From: Pelagibacteraceae bacterium
GTDB lineage: Bacteria; Pseudomonadota; Alphaproteobacteria; Pelagibacterales; Pelagibacteraceae
Direction: 5' to 3'
DNA length: 58,550 nucleotides
Assembly (NCBI GenBank): GCA_016777565.1
Contig: JADHRF010000003.1
Location: 1 to 58,550 of the forward strand
The position numbers and the translations under genes are program-made. Numbering within the stretch: the first letter of the stretch is position 1; each line of letters starts with the position of its first letter. Shown here one piece after another: positions 47,931-58,457 of the stretch. The notes beneath the pieces are model-generated. The model was not told the origin of the DNA, did no database searches, and saw nothing but the letters and a program-made list of their open reading frames with translations.

Positions 47931-48515
47931 TTATTTTTTAATCTTATTATTTAATAGCTCAAGGTATTCATTTGATTTCGTTTTTTGATTTTTAGACAAA
48001 AAATAATCAGAAATAAGTTTAATTGCCATATCACTCCAAACCGAATCGGAATTGATGATAGGATTAAGAATTTTTATTATTTCATCTTCATTTTTTTCAA
48101 GTTTTAATAAAAAAATGGCTTTTTTAATCTTAATTAAATTTAAATTTTCTTTATCTATGGTTTTAATAGTTAAAATTTGATCAAAAAAATTTATAATTTT
48201 GAAAGAATCTTTTTCTAAATTATTATCAATTATAAAATACAGTGCTAATGCTGAATAAAATCGATGATTTTTATTGATTACATTTTCTAATAATATTTTT
48301 GCCTCATCAATTTTTTTTTGATTGAACTGTATAGAAGCTTGGGTGTAGTCTGCTGAAACCTGAATTTCATTTTTTTTTTTAACATCTTTATAAAAAAAAT
48401 AACCGAATAATATTAAGATTAAAAAAAATGCAATAGTAATTAAATATTTAAGTTTTTTTTTTATAAAATTGGATATCTTATTTTGAAAAGAATTATTTAA
48501 TATTTCTTCTGTCAT
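47931..48515 (-). CDS. YfgM-like membrane-anchored TPR protein
   Basis: A 194-residue protein with a cytoplasmic N-terminus, one transmembrane helix (about res 26-45, YLITIAFFLILILFGYFFY) and a periplasmic TPR-like domain (SADYTQASIQFNQKKIDEAKILLENV). It matches the tetratricopeptide-like domain family of YfgM. In E. coli YfgM interacts with SecYEG and PpiD in secretion. The next gene is bamB, as in E. coli. Confidence 0.8.
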   Translation of the reverse strand: MTEEILNNSFQNKISNFIKKKLKYLITIAFFLILILFGYFFYKDVKKKNEIQVSADYTQASIQFNQKKIDEAKILLENVINKNHRFYSALALYFIIDNNLEKDSFKIINFFDQILTIKTIDKENLNLIKIKKAIFLLKLEKNEDEIIKILNPIINSDSVWSDMAIKLISDYFLSKNQKTKSNEYLELLNNKIKK

Positions 48516-48518
48516 AAT

Positions 48519-49292
48519 CTAAAAGTTATTTTTTTTACTTGGAAATTTTCTAGTTAACACAGCTGTATTATATTTTTGTACCGCTTTTTCAATTATATTA
48601 GTTAATTTGACAAATTTTTTAACAAATTTTGGATAAAAACTACTTAATCCAAGCATATCATCAGTAACTAAAATTTGACCATCACAATTGATAGAGGAGC
48701 CAATTCCAACTGTTGGAATTTTCAAAGATTGAGTGATTTCTTTAGCAACATTGTTTGTTACACATTCTAATACAATGCTAAATACTCCAGCCTCTTCATT
48801 TTTTATCGCTTCTCTAATCAATCTTAACCGATCTTTTTCTTTCAAACCCTGAATTTTAAATTTTTTGTAGTATTGAGGCGTAAAGCCTATATGACCCATC
48901 ACCGGAAATCCAAGCTTAACTATACTTTTTATAATTTTGAAGTTATTACCATTACATTCCATCTTAATTGCATCACATTTAGTTTTTTTAAAAACTAACT
49001 TTACATTTTTTTTTGCTTCATTAATATTTCTGTATGTATTTTTTGGCATGTCTATAACACATAAAGCTTTAGATAAATTAGACTTAACGCTAATTCCATG
49101 CTGTATCATCATCTCAAGAGTAGCTTGATGTGTATTTTTCATACCGTACATAGCTGTGGCCAAAGAATCTCCCACTAAAACAATATCACAATATTTATCT
49201 AAAATTTTTGCAATAGGTTTAGAGTAAGCTGTAAGACATACTAATGATTTTTTATTTTTAGTTCTTAAGATTTTTAAAATTTTTTTTTTCAT
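48519..49292 (-). CDS. panB: 3-methyl-2-oxobutanoate hydroxymethyltransferase
   Basis: First step of pantothenate (coenzyme A) synthesis, using methylene-THF. The 257-residue TIM barrel shows VCLTAYSKPIAKIL, VGDSLATAMYG, VIDMPKNTY, AIKMECNG, GHIGFTPQ and the GIGSSINCDGQILVTDDMLGL C-terminal motif. No panC is adjacent in the window. It lies between guaA and the YfgM-like gene with gaps of 3 bp on each side. Confidence 0.95.
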   Translation of the reverse strand: MKKKILKILRTKNKKSLVCLTAYSKPIAKILDKYCDIVLVGDSLATAMYGMKNTHQATLEMMIQHGISVKSNLSKALCVIDMPKNTYRNINEAKKNVKLVFKKTKCDAIKMECNGNNFKIIKSIVKLGFPVMGHIGFTPQYYKKFKIQGLKEKDRLRLIREAIKNEEAGVFSIVLECVTNNVAKEITQSLKIPTVGIGSSINCDGQILVTDDMLGLSSFYPKFVKKFVKLTNIIEKAVQKYNTAVLTRKFPSKKNNF

Positions 49293-49295
49293 CTT

Positions 49296-50858
49296 TTACT
49301 CAAGTTCAATAGTGCTTGGCGGCTTTGAGGTTATATCATAAACAACTCTGTTTATACCTTTTACACCGTTTATAATTTTATTAGAAATTTCATCCAGGAA
49401 ATTTTTAGGAAAATTAAAGTAGTCAGCGGTCATCCCATCCTCTGAAATCACAGCTCTTATTAAACATATATATTCATAAGTTCTTGAGTCACCCATAACT
49501 CCTACCGTTTTTACCGGCAACAAGGCAGCATAAGCTTGCCAAATTTTACTATATAAATTTTTATTTTTAAGTTCTTGAATAAAAATATGGTCTGCGTCCT
49601 GCAAAATCTTAACTTTTTCAGCTGTAATATTTCCAACTATTCTTATGGCTAAACCAGGTCCTGGAAATGGATGTTTATTTGATATAATTTTTACCAACCC
49701 AATTGAGTTGCCTAATTTTCTTGCCTCATCTTTAAAAAATTCTTTTAAAGGTTCAATTAATTTCAAATTCATTTTTTTTGGTAAACCTCCAACATTATGG
49801 TGTGATTTAATTTTAGAAGTCTTGCTACCAGTAGTTGATCTACTTTCGATAATATCAGGATACAATGTACCCTGTGCTAAAAATTTAACATTTTTAAATA
49901 GTCTAGCCTCTCTCTCAAATAATTTAATAAATAAATTTCCTATTATTTTTCTTTTCTTTTCAGGGTCAATAACATTATTAAGTTTTTTAAAGTAAATCTT
50001 TGACGCGTCAATAATTTTAACATTTAATTTATATTTATTTTTAAAAATTTTATAACTTGATTTAAATTCATCTTTTCTCATAAGACCAGTATCAACCATT
50101 ATGCACTTTAAGTTTTTACCTATAGCTTTATGTATTAATAAAGCAACAACACTGCTGTCAACTCCTCCTGACAAAGCACAAATAACTTTTTCTTTTTTTA
50201 CAGTCTCCTTAATTTCTTTTATGATTCTTTTTTTTTCTGACCCTATTTTCCATTGTTTTTTTGACCTACAAATATCAAATATAAAATTTTTAAATATAGT
50301 ATCTCCATTACTTGTATGGGTCACTTCAGGATGAAACTGTATTCCATATATTTTTTTTTTCTTATTTTCTATAATTGTCATTGCTGAGTCAGCGGTTGAT
50401 GCAATTTTTATAAATCCTTTAGGTAATTTGTAAACAGAATCTTGATGACTCATCCATACAGTAGATTTATTTTTTTTAAAAAAATTTTTAGTTAATATTG
50501 AATTCCTTTTTTTTATCAAATTAGCTCTACCAAACTCTCTCTTTTTAATTTGCGTTTTAACTTTGCCTTTAAAATTCTTTACAATTAGCTGAAGACCGTA
50601 ACAAATTCCAAGAATAGGAATGCCTAAATTTAATACTTCTTTTGGTAGTTGAGGAAATGAACTTTTTGTAACAGTTGAGGGACCTCCTGATAAGATAATA
50701 CCTTTGGCGTTAACAAATGCGCTTTTTTTTGATAAATCTTTTAATGTCAAGATCTCTGATAATACAGAATATTCTCTAATTCTTCTTGCTATTAATTTCG
50801 TTACTTGTGAGCCGAAATCAATTACTATAATTTTATCTTGATTTAAATTTTCGTTCAT
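49296..50858 (-). CDS. guaA: GMP synthase (glutamine-hydrolysing)
   Basis: Converts XMP to GMP, 520 residues. The N-terminal class I amidotransferase domain has [11 protein letters not shown] (Cys nucleophile) and [13 protein letters not shown]. The ATP-PPase domain has [14 protein letters not shown], and the C-terminal dimerisation domain contains [13 protein letters not shown] and ends in [11 protein letters not shown]. It is in the guaB-TPR-guaA series with 4-bp overlaps, so guanine nucleotide genes are coupled. Confidence 0.97.
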   Translation of the reverse strand: MNENLNQDKIIVIDFGSQVTKLIARRIREYSVLSEILTLKDLSKKSAFVNAKGIILSGGPSTVTKSSFPQLPKEVLNLGIPILGICYGLQLIVKNFKGKVKTQIKKREFGRANLIKKRNSILTKNFFKKNKSTVWMSHQDSVYKLPKGFIKIASTADSAMTIIENKKKKIYGIQFHPEVTHTSNGDTIFKNFIFDICRSKKQWKIGSEKKRIIKEIKETVKKEKVICALSGGVDSSVVALLIHKAIGKNLKCIMVDTGLMRKDEFKSSYKIFKNKYKLNVKIIDASKIYFKKLNNVIDPEKKRKIIGNLFIKLFEREARLFKNVKFLAQGTLYPDIIESRSTTGSKTSKIKSHHNVGGLPKKMNLKLIEPLKEFFKDEARKLGNSIGLVKIISNKHPFPGPGLAIRIVGNITAEKVKILQDADHIFIQELKNKNLYSKIWQAYAALLPVKTVGVMGDSRTYEYICLIRAVISEDGMTADYFNFPKNFLDEISNKIINGVKGINRVVYDITSKPPSTIELE

Positions 50859-51289
50859 TCACTTTTTAATGAACTATCTAGTTTTAATCTTAGCTCTTTT
50901 TTAGAAGAACACATTTTTTGACAAACAGTAACTAAAGTATTAATGAGTTCTTCTGCCTTTGAAAAGTTCGAATTTTTTATACTAAGTAAAGTTAAAAGAT
51001 AAATCGCTTCTTCATTTTTTGGGTTAAGCAACAATACAGTATTTAAATTATTTTCTTCTAAATTATCATTTTCTTCCTCTTTAAAAATTTTTGCTAAGTA
51101 AAGGTAGGAATTTTCATTTTTAGGATCAAAAACTATATCTTTTTCAAAATACAATTTTGAGTCTTTAAAATTTTTAACATCAAAAAGTTTTTTTCCTTCC
51201 TCAAAAAATGAGCTTTTTGCATTCAAAATTGAAGCGCTAAACGTGAGCCAAATTATAGAGGTAAAAATAATAATAAAATTTTTTTTCAT
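50855..51289 (-). CDS. Secreted TPR-like protein between guaB and guaA
   Basis: A 144-residue protein with a cleavable-looking signal peptide ([22 protein letters not shown]). About three TPR-like helical units follow: [25 protein letters not shown], then [14 protein letters not shown] and [26 protein letters not shown] CxxxC pair (VCQKMCS) is near the C-terminus, suggesting a periplasmic disulfide or redox link. Function unknown. It overlaps both guaB and guaA by 4 bp, so it is translated with guanine biosynthesis genes although it appears to work outside the cytoplasm. Confidence 0.75.
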   Translation of the reverse strand: MKKNFIIIFTSIIWLTFSASILNAKSSFFEEGKKLFDVKNFKDSKLYFEKDIVFDPKNENSYLYLAKIFKEEENDNLEENNLNTVLLLNPKNEEAIYLLTLLSIKNSNFSKAEELINTLVTVCQKMCSSKKELRLKLDSSLKSE

Positions 51290-52365
51290 AACTTATAATT
51301 TTTTGTATTTTTTGTTATTTCAACACTATGTACCATACTTTCATAAAATCCTGCTTTGGTGATTTTTATAAATCTTGCTTTTTTTTGTATTTCTTTGATT
51401 CTTTTTGCGCCTATATAACCCATAGAAGATTTAAGACCACCTTGTAACTGATATAAAATTTCATTTACAGATCCTTTGTAAAGTACTCTTGCTTCAACTC
51501 CTTCTGGAACAAACTTTGATTTATCTTTATGATTTTTTTGAAAATATCTGTTGGAAGAACCTGCAGACATAGCGCCGATTGAACCCATGCCTCTATACGA
51601 TTTGTAAAATTTTTTTTTGTATTTAAATTTTTTTCCAGGACTTTCGTCGGTACCCGCGAAAATTGACCCCATCATTATAGCATCGGCTCCTGCTGCTAAA
51701 CCTTTAATAATGTCACCTGAAAACTTAATTCCTCCATCAGAAATAATTTTTATTTTTTTATTTTTCATAGCTTTTTTTACTTCCATAACAGCGGTAATTT
51801 GAGGAACTCCTATTCCTGCAATCATTCTGGTAGTGCAAATTGAGCCGGGACCAATGCCTACTTTTAAAATATCGGCACCTTCATTATAAAGCTTAAGAGC
51901 TGCTTCTGTTGAAGCGATATTTCCCACGCAAATAGGTATTCTAGAAACTATTTTTTTTATTTTTTTAAGAATTTTTATAACTTTTTCACTATGCCCATGC
52001 GCAGTATCTATAACTAAAAGATCAACACCTGCATCTATAATTGATTTAACTCTCAATAAATCTTCTTTTGCTGTTCCTACTGCCGCGCCAACTAATAGTT
52101 GTTTTTTTTTCACTTTTTTAATTTCTTCAACTTGTTCTTTGATAGATAAATTGCGATGAATAATTCCTAAACCTCCTTTTTGGGCAATAGAAATAGCCAT
52201 ATTAGACTCGGTTACAGTATCCATTGCTGAAGAGAGAAAAGGAATTTTTAGAATTAAATCTTTCCCTAATTCTATATTTATGTTTGTGTCTGCAGGAAGA
52301 ACAGAAGAATATTTTGGCACAAGTAACACATCGTCAAATGTTAAAGCTTCTTTGATAAGTTCCAT
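51286..52365 (-). CDS. guaB: IMP dehydrogenase without CBS domains
   Basis: Oxidises IMP to XMP with NAD+. The start at [10 protein letters not shown] is preferred over the track GTG two codons upstream, giving 359 residues, about 130 shorter than usual. The barrel is intact: [31 protein letters not shown], the NAD/IMP loop [13 protein letters not shown] with catalytic Cys177, and the flap [14 protein letters not shown]. The sequence passes from [10 protein letters not shown] straight to LLVGAAVG, exactly where the CBS pair is normally inserted. A GMP reductase is less likely given the flap and gua context. Confidence 0.93.
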   Translation of the reverse strand: MELIKEALTFDDVLLVPKYSSVLPADTNINIELGKDLILKIPFLSSAMDTVTESNMAISIAQKGGLGIIHRNLSIKEQVEEIKKVKKKQLLVGAAVGTAKEDLLRVKSIIDAGVDLLVIDTAHGHSEKVIKILKKIKKIVSRIPICVGNIASTEAALKLYNEGADILKVGIGPGSICTTRMIAGIGVPQITAVMEVKKAMKNKKIKIISDGGIKFSGDIIKGLAAGADAIMMGSIFAGTDESPGKKFKYKKKFYKSYRGMGSIGAMSAGSSNRYFQKNHKDKSKFVPEGVEARVLYKGSVNEILYQLQGGLKSSMGYIGAKRIKEIQKKARFIKITKAGFYESMVHSVEITKNTKNYKL

Positions 52366-52391
52366 ATACACTTATATACAATTTTAAAAAT

Positions 52392-53018
52392 TTATAAAGT
52401 CTTTAATATAGAACAAATTATATAAGTTTCCTTCGACTCACTTCTGCTCGATTCCGGTTTGTAAAAATCAACTTTTTTAAAATTTTTTTTAGCTAAACTC
52501 TTTACTTCTAAAAAATCTTCACCCATAAATAATTTGCATATTAAAGTCCCATTTTTATTCAATGTATTTAATGAAAAATTAATTACTGTACTGCATAGAT
52601 TGTTAGTCCTTATAGAATCAACATTTTTGTTGCCTGTAGTATTTTCAGCCATATCAGAAATAATAACATCAATTTTCTTTCCAAAATTATCTAGTATCTT
52701 TATTTGAGTTTCTTTATCTAAAAAATTCTTTTTGAAAAAAATAACATTTTCTATTTTTTCCATTACGGAAATGTCAACTGCTAAAATTTTACCATTAATA
52801 ATAATTTTAGAGGCTACTTGTGACCAGCCACCAGGTGAAGAACCTATATCTAATAAATTAGAGTTTTTTTTAATAAAGTTGAATTTTTTATTTAGTTCCA
52901 GTAACTTAAAAGCTGCCCTAGATCTATAACCAAGTACTTTAGCTTTTTTAAAAAACTGATCTCTGTGTTGTTTTATTACCCAGGTTCTACTTTTCTTTGC
53001 TCGCTTTGACTTTTTCAT
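52392..53018 (-). CDS. rlmE: 23S rRNA (uridine2552-2'-O)-methyltransferase
   Basis: Methylates U2552 in the A loop of 23S rRNA. The 208-residue RrmJ/FtsJ protein shows RSRAAFKLLELNKKF (catalytic Lys), the SAM loop LLDIGSSPGGWSQVA, VIISDMAENTTG with catalytic Asp, LICKLFMGED, and a final SRSESKETYIIC. The basic N-terminus (KKSKRAKKSR) is typical of alphaproteobacterial members. It abuts pssA by one overlapping base and lies upstream of guaB. Confidence 0.94.
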   Translation of the reverse strand: MKKSKRAKKSRTWVIKQHRDQFFKKAKVLGYRSRAAFKLLELNKKFNFIKKNSNLLDIGSSPGGWSQVASKIIINGKILAVDISVMEKIENVIFFKKNFLDKETQIKILDNFGKKIDVIISDMAENTTGNKNVDSIRTNNLCSTVINFSLNTLNKNGTLICKLFMGEDFLEVKSLAKKNFKKVDFYKPESSRSESKETYIICSILKTL

Positions 53019-53806
53019 TAAAGAATATCTTCATGATCCTCATCTAGCTGGTTATTTATTTTTTTTGCAGTTTTCTTATAAAAATAAAAGCTTAATGGAA
53101 TTGACAGTAAATATATTACTCCAATTAACATTAATGACTCAAATGTAAAAAATATCAAAGATATAAAAATAACAACAATTCCAAACAATAAAAAAATACT
53201 TAATTGGCTAGATATTTTAATTTTTTTTAATGAAAATGTTGGTATTTTACTTATTAAGAGCAATGCAACTACAACAACGAAAAATGGCGTCATACTTTTA
53301 ATGTCTATTTGAAATTTTAATTCAGATAGTTCATACACTAACGGTAACAATGCTAAACCAGCTCCTGCTGGTGACGGAACCCCTTCAAAATAATTTAATT
53401 TCCATTCTGCATCTTCAGAAATTTTAGTTAAATTAAATCTTGCCAGCCTTAAAACACAACAAACTGAAAAAATTAATGTTATAGCCCATCCAACTTTTCC
53501 ATAATTTTTTAATTCCCAAAAATATAGTATAAATGCTGGCGCGATACCAAAGCTTACAAAGTCAGTTAAAGAGTCTAGCTCTTTACCAAACTCTGTCGTA
53601 CCTTTAATAAGTCTAGCTATCCTTCCATCCAATGCATCTAAAATAGAAGCAAAAACTATAAATATAACTGCTAAACTGTAGTTGCCATCTAATGCAAACT
53701 TTATAGAACTAATACCCAAACAAACACCAATGATAGTTAGTAGGTTTGGCAAAATAAATCTAGATTTTTTTGATGAAACAATATTAAACGGATTTTTTTT
53801 TTCCAT
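53018..53806 (-). CDS. pssA: CDP-diacylglycerol-serine O-phosphatidyltransferase
   Basis: Makes phosphatidylserine from CDP-diacylglycerol and serine. The 262-residue integral membrane protein has about eight hydrophobic segments and the CDP-alcohol phosphotransferase motif DGRIARLIKGTTEFGKELD, continuing SLTDFVSFG. Its position 1 bp after psd supports pssA over other CDP-alcohol enzymes. Together the pair produces phosphatidylethanolamine. Confidence 0.95.
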   Translation of the reverse strand: MEKKNPFNIVSSKKSRFILPNLLTIIGVCLGISSIKFALDGNYSLAVIFIVFASILDALDGRIARLIKGTTEFGKELDSLTDFVSFGIAPAFILYFWELKNYGKVGWAITLIFSVCCVLRLARFNLTKISEDAEWKLNYFEGVPSPAGAGLALLPLVYELSELKFQIDIKSMTPFFVVVVALLLISKIPTFSLKKIKISSQLSIFLLFGIVVIFISLIFFTFESLMLIGVIYLLSIPLSFYFYKKTAKKINNQLDEDHEDIL

Positions 53807-53807
53807 T

Positions 53808-54455
53808 TTATTTAATTGCTATTAAGCTTTCTCCAGCTACTACATTCTGACCAAGTTTAGCTAGTAGTTTTCTATTGTTGTAATAAATATCTACTCTGCT
53901 TCCAAACCTAATCATGCCTATTCTATCACCCTGTACTAAAGATTTATTTGCTTCTACTTCACAAACTATTCGTCTTGCAATCAATCCTGCAATTTGAACG
54001 ATGATAATATCATCACCTTCTTTAGTTTTTAGTCTATAATAATTTCTTTCATTCTCTTCACTAGACTTATCAAGGGAAGCATTTAAAAATTTTCCAGGCT
54101 TGTAAAGTATTTCTTCTACATTTCCAGACACTGGTGTACGATTTACATGACAATTAAAAACATTCATAAAAATGCTTACTTTAGTAAATTTTTTATTTTC
54201 CAAAGAAAGTTCAACTGGCCCATCAACCTCGCTTATATTTGAAATCAATCCATCTGCAGGACTAACAAGAAAACTATCGTCTTGTATTGAAATCCGTTCA
54301 GGGTCTCTAAAAAAATAATAAACCCAGATAGTCAATAATATTGTTATCAACCCCAGAGCCTTGGAAAAAAGTAAACAAACAAATGTTATAATTACCGCGA
54401 TAGCTAAAAAACGGTACCCTTCTTTGTGTATCTTTGGAAAAACTGAATTAAGCAT
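53808..54455 (-). CDS. psd: Phosphatidylserine decarboxylase proenzyme (short type)
   Basis: Converts phosphatidylserine to phosphatidylethanolamine. The 215-residue short-form enzyme has N-terminal membrane segments (FLAIAVIITFVCLLF) and an HVNRTPVSG block. The self-cleavage site is the Gly-Ser of MIRFGSRVDIYY, where Ser186 becomes the pyruvoyl group of a 30-residue alpha chain. First gene of the psd-pssA-rlmE-guaB-TPR-guaA-panB-yfgM-bamB minus-strand series, divergent from icd. Confidence 0.95.
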   Translation of the reverse strand: MLNSVFPKIHKEGYRFLAIAVIITFVCLLFSKALGLITILLTIWVYYFFRDPERISIQDDSFLVSPADGLISNISEVDGPVELSLENKKFTKVSIFMNVFNCHVNRTPVSGNVEEILYKPGKFLNASLDKSSEENERNYYRLKTKEGDDIIIVQIAGLIARRIVCEVEANKSLVQGDRIGMIRFGSRVDIYYNNRKLLAKLGQNVVAGESLIAIK

Positions 54456-54464
54456 ATATTAAAT

Positions 54465-54501
54465 TTGATAATTTTGGTTAATATGTATAAAAACCTATTC
54501 T
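54465..54501 (+). promoter_or_regulatory. Candidate icd promoter region
   Basis: Within the 63-bp divergent psd/icd gap there are two overlapping hexamer pairs: TTGATA-15 bp-TATAAA (54465-54491) and TTGGTT-16 bp-TATTCT (54474-54501). Either could drive icd with a very short leader. Support is only by motif and position. Confidence 0.3.
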
Positions 54502-54518
54502 AATCAATTTATATTTAT

Positions 54519-55733
54519 ATGTCTAAGATTAAGGTAAAAAATCCAGTTGTTGAGTTAGATGGCGACGAAATGACTAGAATTATTTGGTCATTTATCAAAG
54601 AAAAACTTATTTCTCCTTACTTAGATTTAAACATCAAATACTATGATTTAGGGGTTGAAAGCAGAGATAAAAGCTCAGATCAGATTACTATTGATTCTGC
54701 AAATGCTATCAATAAATATGGTGTGGGGATTAAATGTGCAACAATTACTCCAGACGAAGAAAGAGTAAAAGAATTTAATTTAAAAAAAATGTGGAGATCG
54801 CCCAACGGAACTATAAGAAATATATTGGGTGGTACTGTTTTTAGGGAACCAATTATATGTAAAAATGTTCCAAAATTAGTTCCTACGTGGACAAAACCTA
54901 TTGTAATTGGCAGGCACGCTTTTGGTGATCAATACAGAGCTACTGATTTTTTAGTACCTGGTAAAGGAAAAATGGAAATTAAATGGACTTCTGAAGATGG
55001 TAAGGAAAAAAAAGAATTTGAAGTATTTAATTTTCCTGGACCAGGAGTTGCTTTGTCTATGTATAACCTTGATAAGTCAATTAAAGATTTTGCAAGATCG
55101 TGTATGAATTATGGGCTTCAAAGAAATTGGCCAGTCTATCTATCAACAAAAAATACTATTCTAAAAGCTTATGACGGAAGATTTAAGGATTTGTTTGAAG
55201 AAGTTTTTGAAAAAGAATTTTGTGAGAAATTTAAAGCCGCCAATATAACTTACGAACATAGATTAATTGATGATATGGTAGCTTGTGCCATGAAATGGAA
55301 TGGTGCATATATCTGGGCATGTAAAAATTATGATGGTGATGTTCAATCAGATACAGTTGCTCAAGGATTTGGTTCATTAGGCTTAATGACAAGTGTTTTA
55401 ATGTCGCCAGATGGAAAAATAGTTGAAGCTGAAGCAGCACACGGAACAGTAACTAGACATTACCGAATGCACCAGCAAGGAAAAGAAACTTCAACTAATC
55501 CTATTGCATCTATTTTTGCTTGGACTCGAGGTTTAGCTCATAGAGGTAAATTAGATGGAAACGATGAACTTATTAAATTTTCTGAAACTTTAGAAAATGT
55601 ATGTATTGAAACAGTAGAAAGTGGATCAATGACGAAAGATCTTGCTATTTTAATTGACAAGACTGCTAAATATTTAACAACTAACGAATTCTTAGAAGTA
55701 ATAAACTCAAATTTAAAAAAAAAACTTAATTGA
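54519..55733 (+). CDS. icd: NADP-dependent isocitrate dehydrogenase (eukaryote-type)
   Basis: TCA cycle enzyme converting isocitrate to 2-oxoglutarate, 404 residues. The start [21 protein letters not shown] and the segments [36 protein letters not shown] and [27 protein letters not shown] identify the homodimeric NADP type shared with mitochondria and common in alphaproteobacteria. This differs from the E. coli Icd type. Its 3' end overlaps alaS by 8 bp tail to tail. Confidence 0.97.
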   Translation: MSKIKVKNPVVELDGDEMTRIIWSFIKEKLISPYLDLNIKYYDLGVESRDKSSDQITIDSANAINKYGVGIKCATITPDEERVKEFNLKKMWRSPNGTIRNILGGTVFREPIICKNVPKLVPTWTKPIVIGRHAFGDQYRATDFLVPGKGKMEIKWTSEDGKEKKEFEVFNFPGPGVALSMYNLDKSIKDFARSCMNYGLQRNWPVYLSTKNTILKAYDGRFKDLFEEVFEKEFCEKFKAANITYEHRLIDDMVACAMKWNGAYIWACKNYDGDVQSDTVAQGFGSLGLMTSVLMSPDGKIVEAEAAHGTVTRHYRMHQQGKETSTNPIASIFAWTRGLAHRGKLDGNDELIKFSETLENVCIETVESGSMTKDLAILIDKTAKYLTTNEFLEVINSNLKKKLN

Positions 55734-58401
55734 TTTTTTTACTCAAAGCTTTATAAGCTTCCTCAATTTTTTCTTTATTTACTCCTCCAGCTTGTGCAAA
55801 ATCTTTTCTTCCACCCCCGCCTTTCCCACCTAAAATTTCTGATGCTTCTTTTACAAAAGTTACAGCATCGTATTTATCAATTAATTTTGAAGTAATTCCC
55901 ACAGCTACTCCAACTTTTTCCTCAAACTTACAGAAAGCTATTACTATACCTTCTTTAATTTCTTTTTTACCCTGATCGACTATACTCCTTAGCTCTTTAG
56001 AAGGAAATTCTTCTAGCACTTGATACCTTAAAATAAAATTACTAAATTTTATGTCTTTAACAATATTTTTAGTTTTATTATTAATAATGTTTTTAATTTT
56101 AATTTGTTCTAGTTGTTTAGTAAGATTTTTCAGATTCTCACCTAATTCATTACTTTCATTATAATTTGGTTTAATGTTAAGGGATTTCAATTCATTTTTT
56201 ATAGAATTAATTTCATTTGTTAGATTTTTGTCTTTATTAGACTTATTTTCTTTTAGTGATTTTTCATAAGACTCTAGTTGTGTGTCTCTTAATGCTTCAA
56301 CCCTCCTGATACCAGATGCAATAGATGATTGGCTAACTATTTTAAATCTTCCAATGTCTTTGGTATTTCTGACATGCGTTCCTCCACACAATTCAGTCGA
56401 AAAAAAAGAGCTTTTCTCTTTTCCCATGGATAAAACTCTAACTTCTTCACCATATTTTTCTCCAAATAAAGCCAACGCACCATTTTCAACAGCTTCTGCA
56501 GGCGTCATTATTCTTGTCTTAACCTCACTGGAGGTAGCGACCATTTCATTTACAAATTTTTCAATCTTGCTTATTTCGTTATTTTCTATTGGTTTATTAT
56601 GGCTAAAATCAAATCTTAACTTTTCAGGACTAACTAAAGAACCTTTTTGAGTAACGTGTTTTCCAAGAGTTCTTCGCAATGCCTCATGAAGTAAATGGGT
56701 CGCAGAATGATACGCTCTTGCATCATTTCTTCTATCTGTATTAATTTCTAGATTAACACTTTGGCCAATTTTAATTTTACCCGAATCTACTTTACCAACG
56801 TGTATATGTAAATCTCCCATCTTTTTTAAAGTATCATTAATGGTAATTTTGCAATCAGATGTGCTAATAGTTCCCTGATCACCTACTTGACCGCCTGACT
56901 CTGCATAAAAAGGGGTTTGGTTAATTATTAATTCAATTTCATCTCCTTCACGAGCTTCGACTACAAAATTATTCCCTTTAGAAATTTTTAATACAACGCC
57001 CTCGGCGTTATCGTATTCATAGCCTAAAAATTCTGTAGGATTTAATTCTTCTCTAATTTTAAACCATTTTTCTTCTAGAGATTTATCACCAGAACCTTTC
57101 CAATTAGCTCTTGCTAATTTTTTGCTCTCTTCCATTGATTTTTCAAAACTTGCATTGTCGACAGTAATATTTTTATTTCTCAAAATATCCGCTGTTAGAT
57201 CTAACGGAAATCCATAAGTATCATAAAGTTTAAATGCAATTTCTCCTGGTAAGACTTTGTTTTTAACTTTTATTAAATTTTCATCCAATATTTTAATTCC
57301 TCGCTCTAAAAGAGATGAAAACTTTTCTTCTTCATTCTTAAGAGTTTCTACTATTAAATCTTTTCCTCTCTTCAGTTCAGGATAACTTTCAGACATTTCG
57401 TTTAAAAGAGTTTCAAATAGTTTAAAAAAAATGGGATTTTTACTTCCTAATGTGTGGGCATGACGCATACCTCTTCTCATAATTCTTCTAAGAACATACC
57501 CTCTGCCTTCATTAGAAGGAAGAATACCTTCTGCGATTAAAAAACTACCTGCTCTTAAATGATCAGCTATAACTCTGTGGCTAGCAATTGTCTTTTCGTT
57601 TATCGATGTTTTGGTAATATCTGCTGAAGCACTTATTATATTTTTAAAGTGGTCAATATTATAATTGTCATGAGTGCCTTGCAGTACAGCAGTCATTCTT
57701 TCTAAGCCCATACCAGTATCGACAGAAGGTTTTGGCAAATCAATTCTTTTATTTTTGGAAACTTGCTCATATTGCATGAAGACTAAGTTCCATATTTCTA
57801 TAAATCGATCTCCATCTTGTTCAGGTGTACCAGGAGGTCCGCCTTTTAATTTATCTCCATGATCATAAAAAATTTCAGAACATGGTCCACATGGCCCTGT
57901 ATCGCCCATGGACCAAAAATTATCAGAAGTCGATATTTTAATTATTCTACTGTCACTTAGACCTGCAATTTTTTTCCATAAATTAAAAGAGTCATTGTCA
58001 TCAGAAAATACTGTTACTAATAATTTTTCTTTAGGTAGGGCAAAATCTTTAGTTAAGAGCTCCCAAGCGTGAGAAATGGCTTGTTCTTTAAAATAATCTC
58101 CAAATGAAAAGTTTCCCAACATTTCAAAAAAAGTATGGTGTCTTGGAGTATAACCTACATTCTCTAAATCGTTATGTTTACCCCCTGCTCTTACACATTT
58201 TTGTGACGTGGTAGCTAATTTAAATGGCTTCTTTTCAAGACCTGTAAAAACATTCTTAAATTGGACCATTCCAGAATTAGTAAACATTAATGTTGGATCA
58301 TTATTTGGAACTAAATTGCTGGACTCAACAACTTTATGATTATTTTTTTTAAAATAATCTAAGAATTTTCTTCTAACGTCAGTTAATAAAATCTGCCCCA
58401 T
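55726..58401 (-). CDS. alaS: Alanyl-tRNA synthetase
   Basis: Class II synthetase, 891 residues. N-terminal catalytic part: [59 protein letters not shown]. The editing domain has the Zn-binding [12 protein letters not shown] and CGGTHV motifs. A Lys/Asn-rich coiled coil (res about 735-795) leads to the C-Ala domain with [18 protein letters not shown]. All domains are present at normal length. An unidentified gene lies just upstream on the same strand. Confidence 0.97.
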   Translation of the reverse strand: MGQILLTDVRRKFLDYFKKNNHKVVESSNLVPNNDPTLMFTNSGMVQFKNVFTGLEKKPFKLATTSQKCVRAGGKHNDLENVGYTPRHHTFFEMLGNFSFGDYFKEQAISHAWELLTKDFALPKEKLLVTVFSDDNDSFNLWKKIAGLSDSRIIKISTSDNFWSMGDTGPCGPCSEIFYDHGDKLKGGPPGTPEQDGDRFIEIWNLVFMQYEQVSKNKRIDLPKPSVDTGMGLERMTAVLQGTHDNYNIDHFKNIISASADITKTSINEKTIASHRVIADHLRAGSFLIAEGILPSNEGRGYVLRRIMRRGMRHAHTLGSKNPIFFKLFETLLNEMSESYPELKRGKDLIVETLKNEEEKFSSLLERGIKILDENLIKVKNKVLPGEIAFKLYDTYGFPLDLTADILRNKNITVDNASFEKSMEESKKLARANWKGSGDKSLEEKWFKIREELNPTEFLGYEYDNAEGVVLKISKGNNFVVEAREGDEIELIINQTPFYAESGGQVGDQGTISTSDCKITINDTLKKMGDLHIHVGKVDSGKIKIGQSVNLEINTDRRNDARAYHSATHLLHEALRRTLGKHVTQKGSLVSPEKLRFDFSHNKPIENNEISKIEKFVNEMVATSSEVKTRIMTPAEAVENGALALFGEKYGEEVRVLSMGKEKSSFFSTELCGGTHVRNTKDIGRFKIVSQSSIASGIRRVEALRDTQLESYEKSLKENKSNKDKNLTNEINSIKNELKSLNIKPNYNESNELGENLKNLTKQLEQIKIKNIINNKTKNIVKDIKFSNFILRYQVLEEFPSKELRSIVDQGKKEIKEGIVIAFCKFEEKVGVAVGITSKLIDKYDAVTFVKEASEILGGKGGGGRKDFAQAGGVNKEKIEEAYKALSKKIN

Positions 58402-58457
58402 AGTTTAAAAATACAGATATTTTTTAGGATGTCTATAAGACTAAGTGCTAATTTTTT

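Noticed and set aside
49645-49995. 116-residue plus-strand ORF opposite guaA
   Set aside because: Antisense shadow of the conserved guaA C-terminal region.
56282-56650. 122-residue plus-strand ORF opposite alaS
   Set aside because: Antisense shadow of the alaS editing domain; no plausible start signal.
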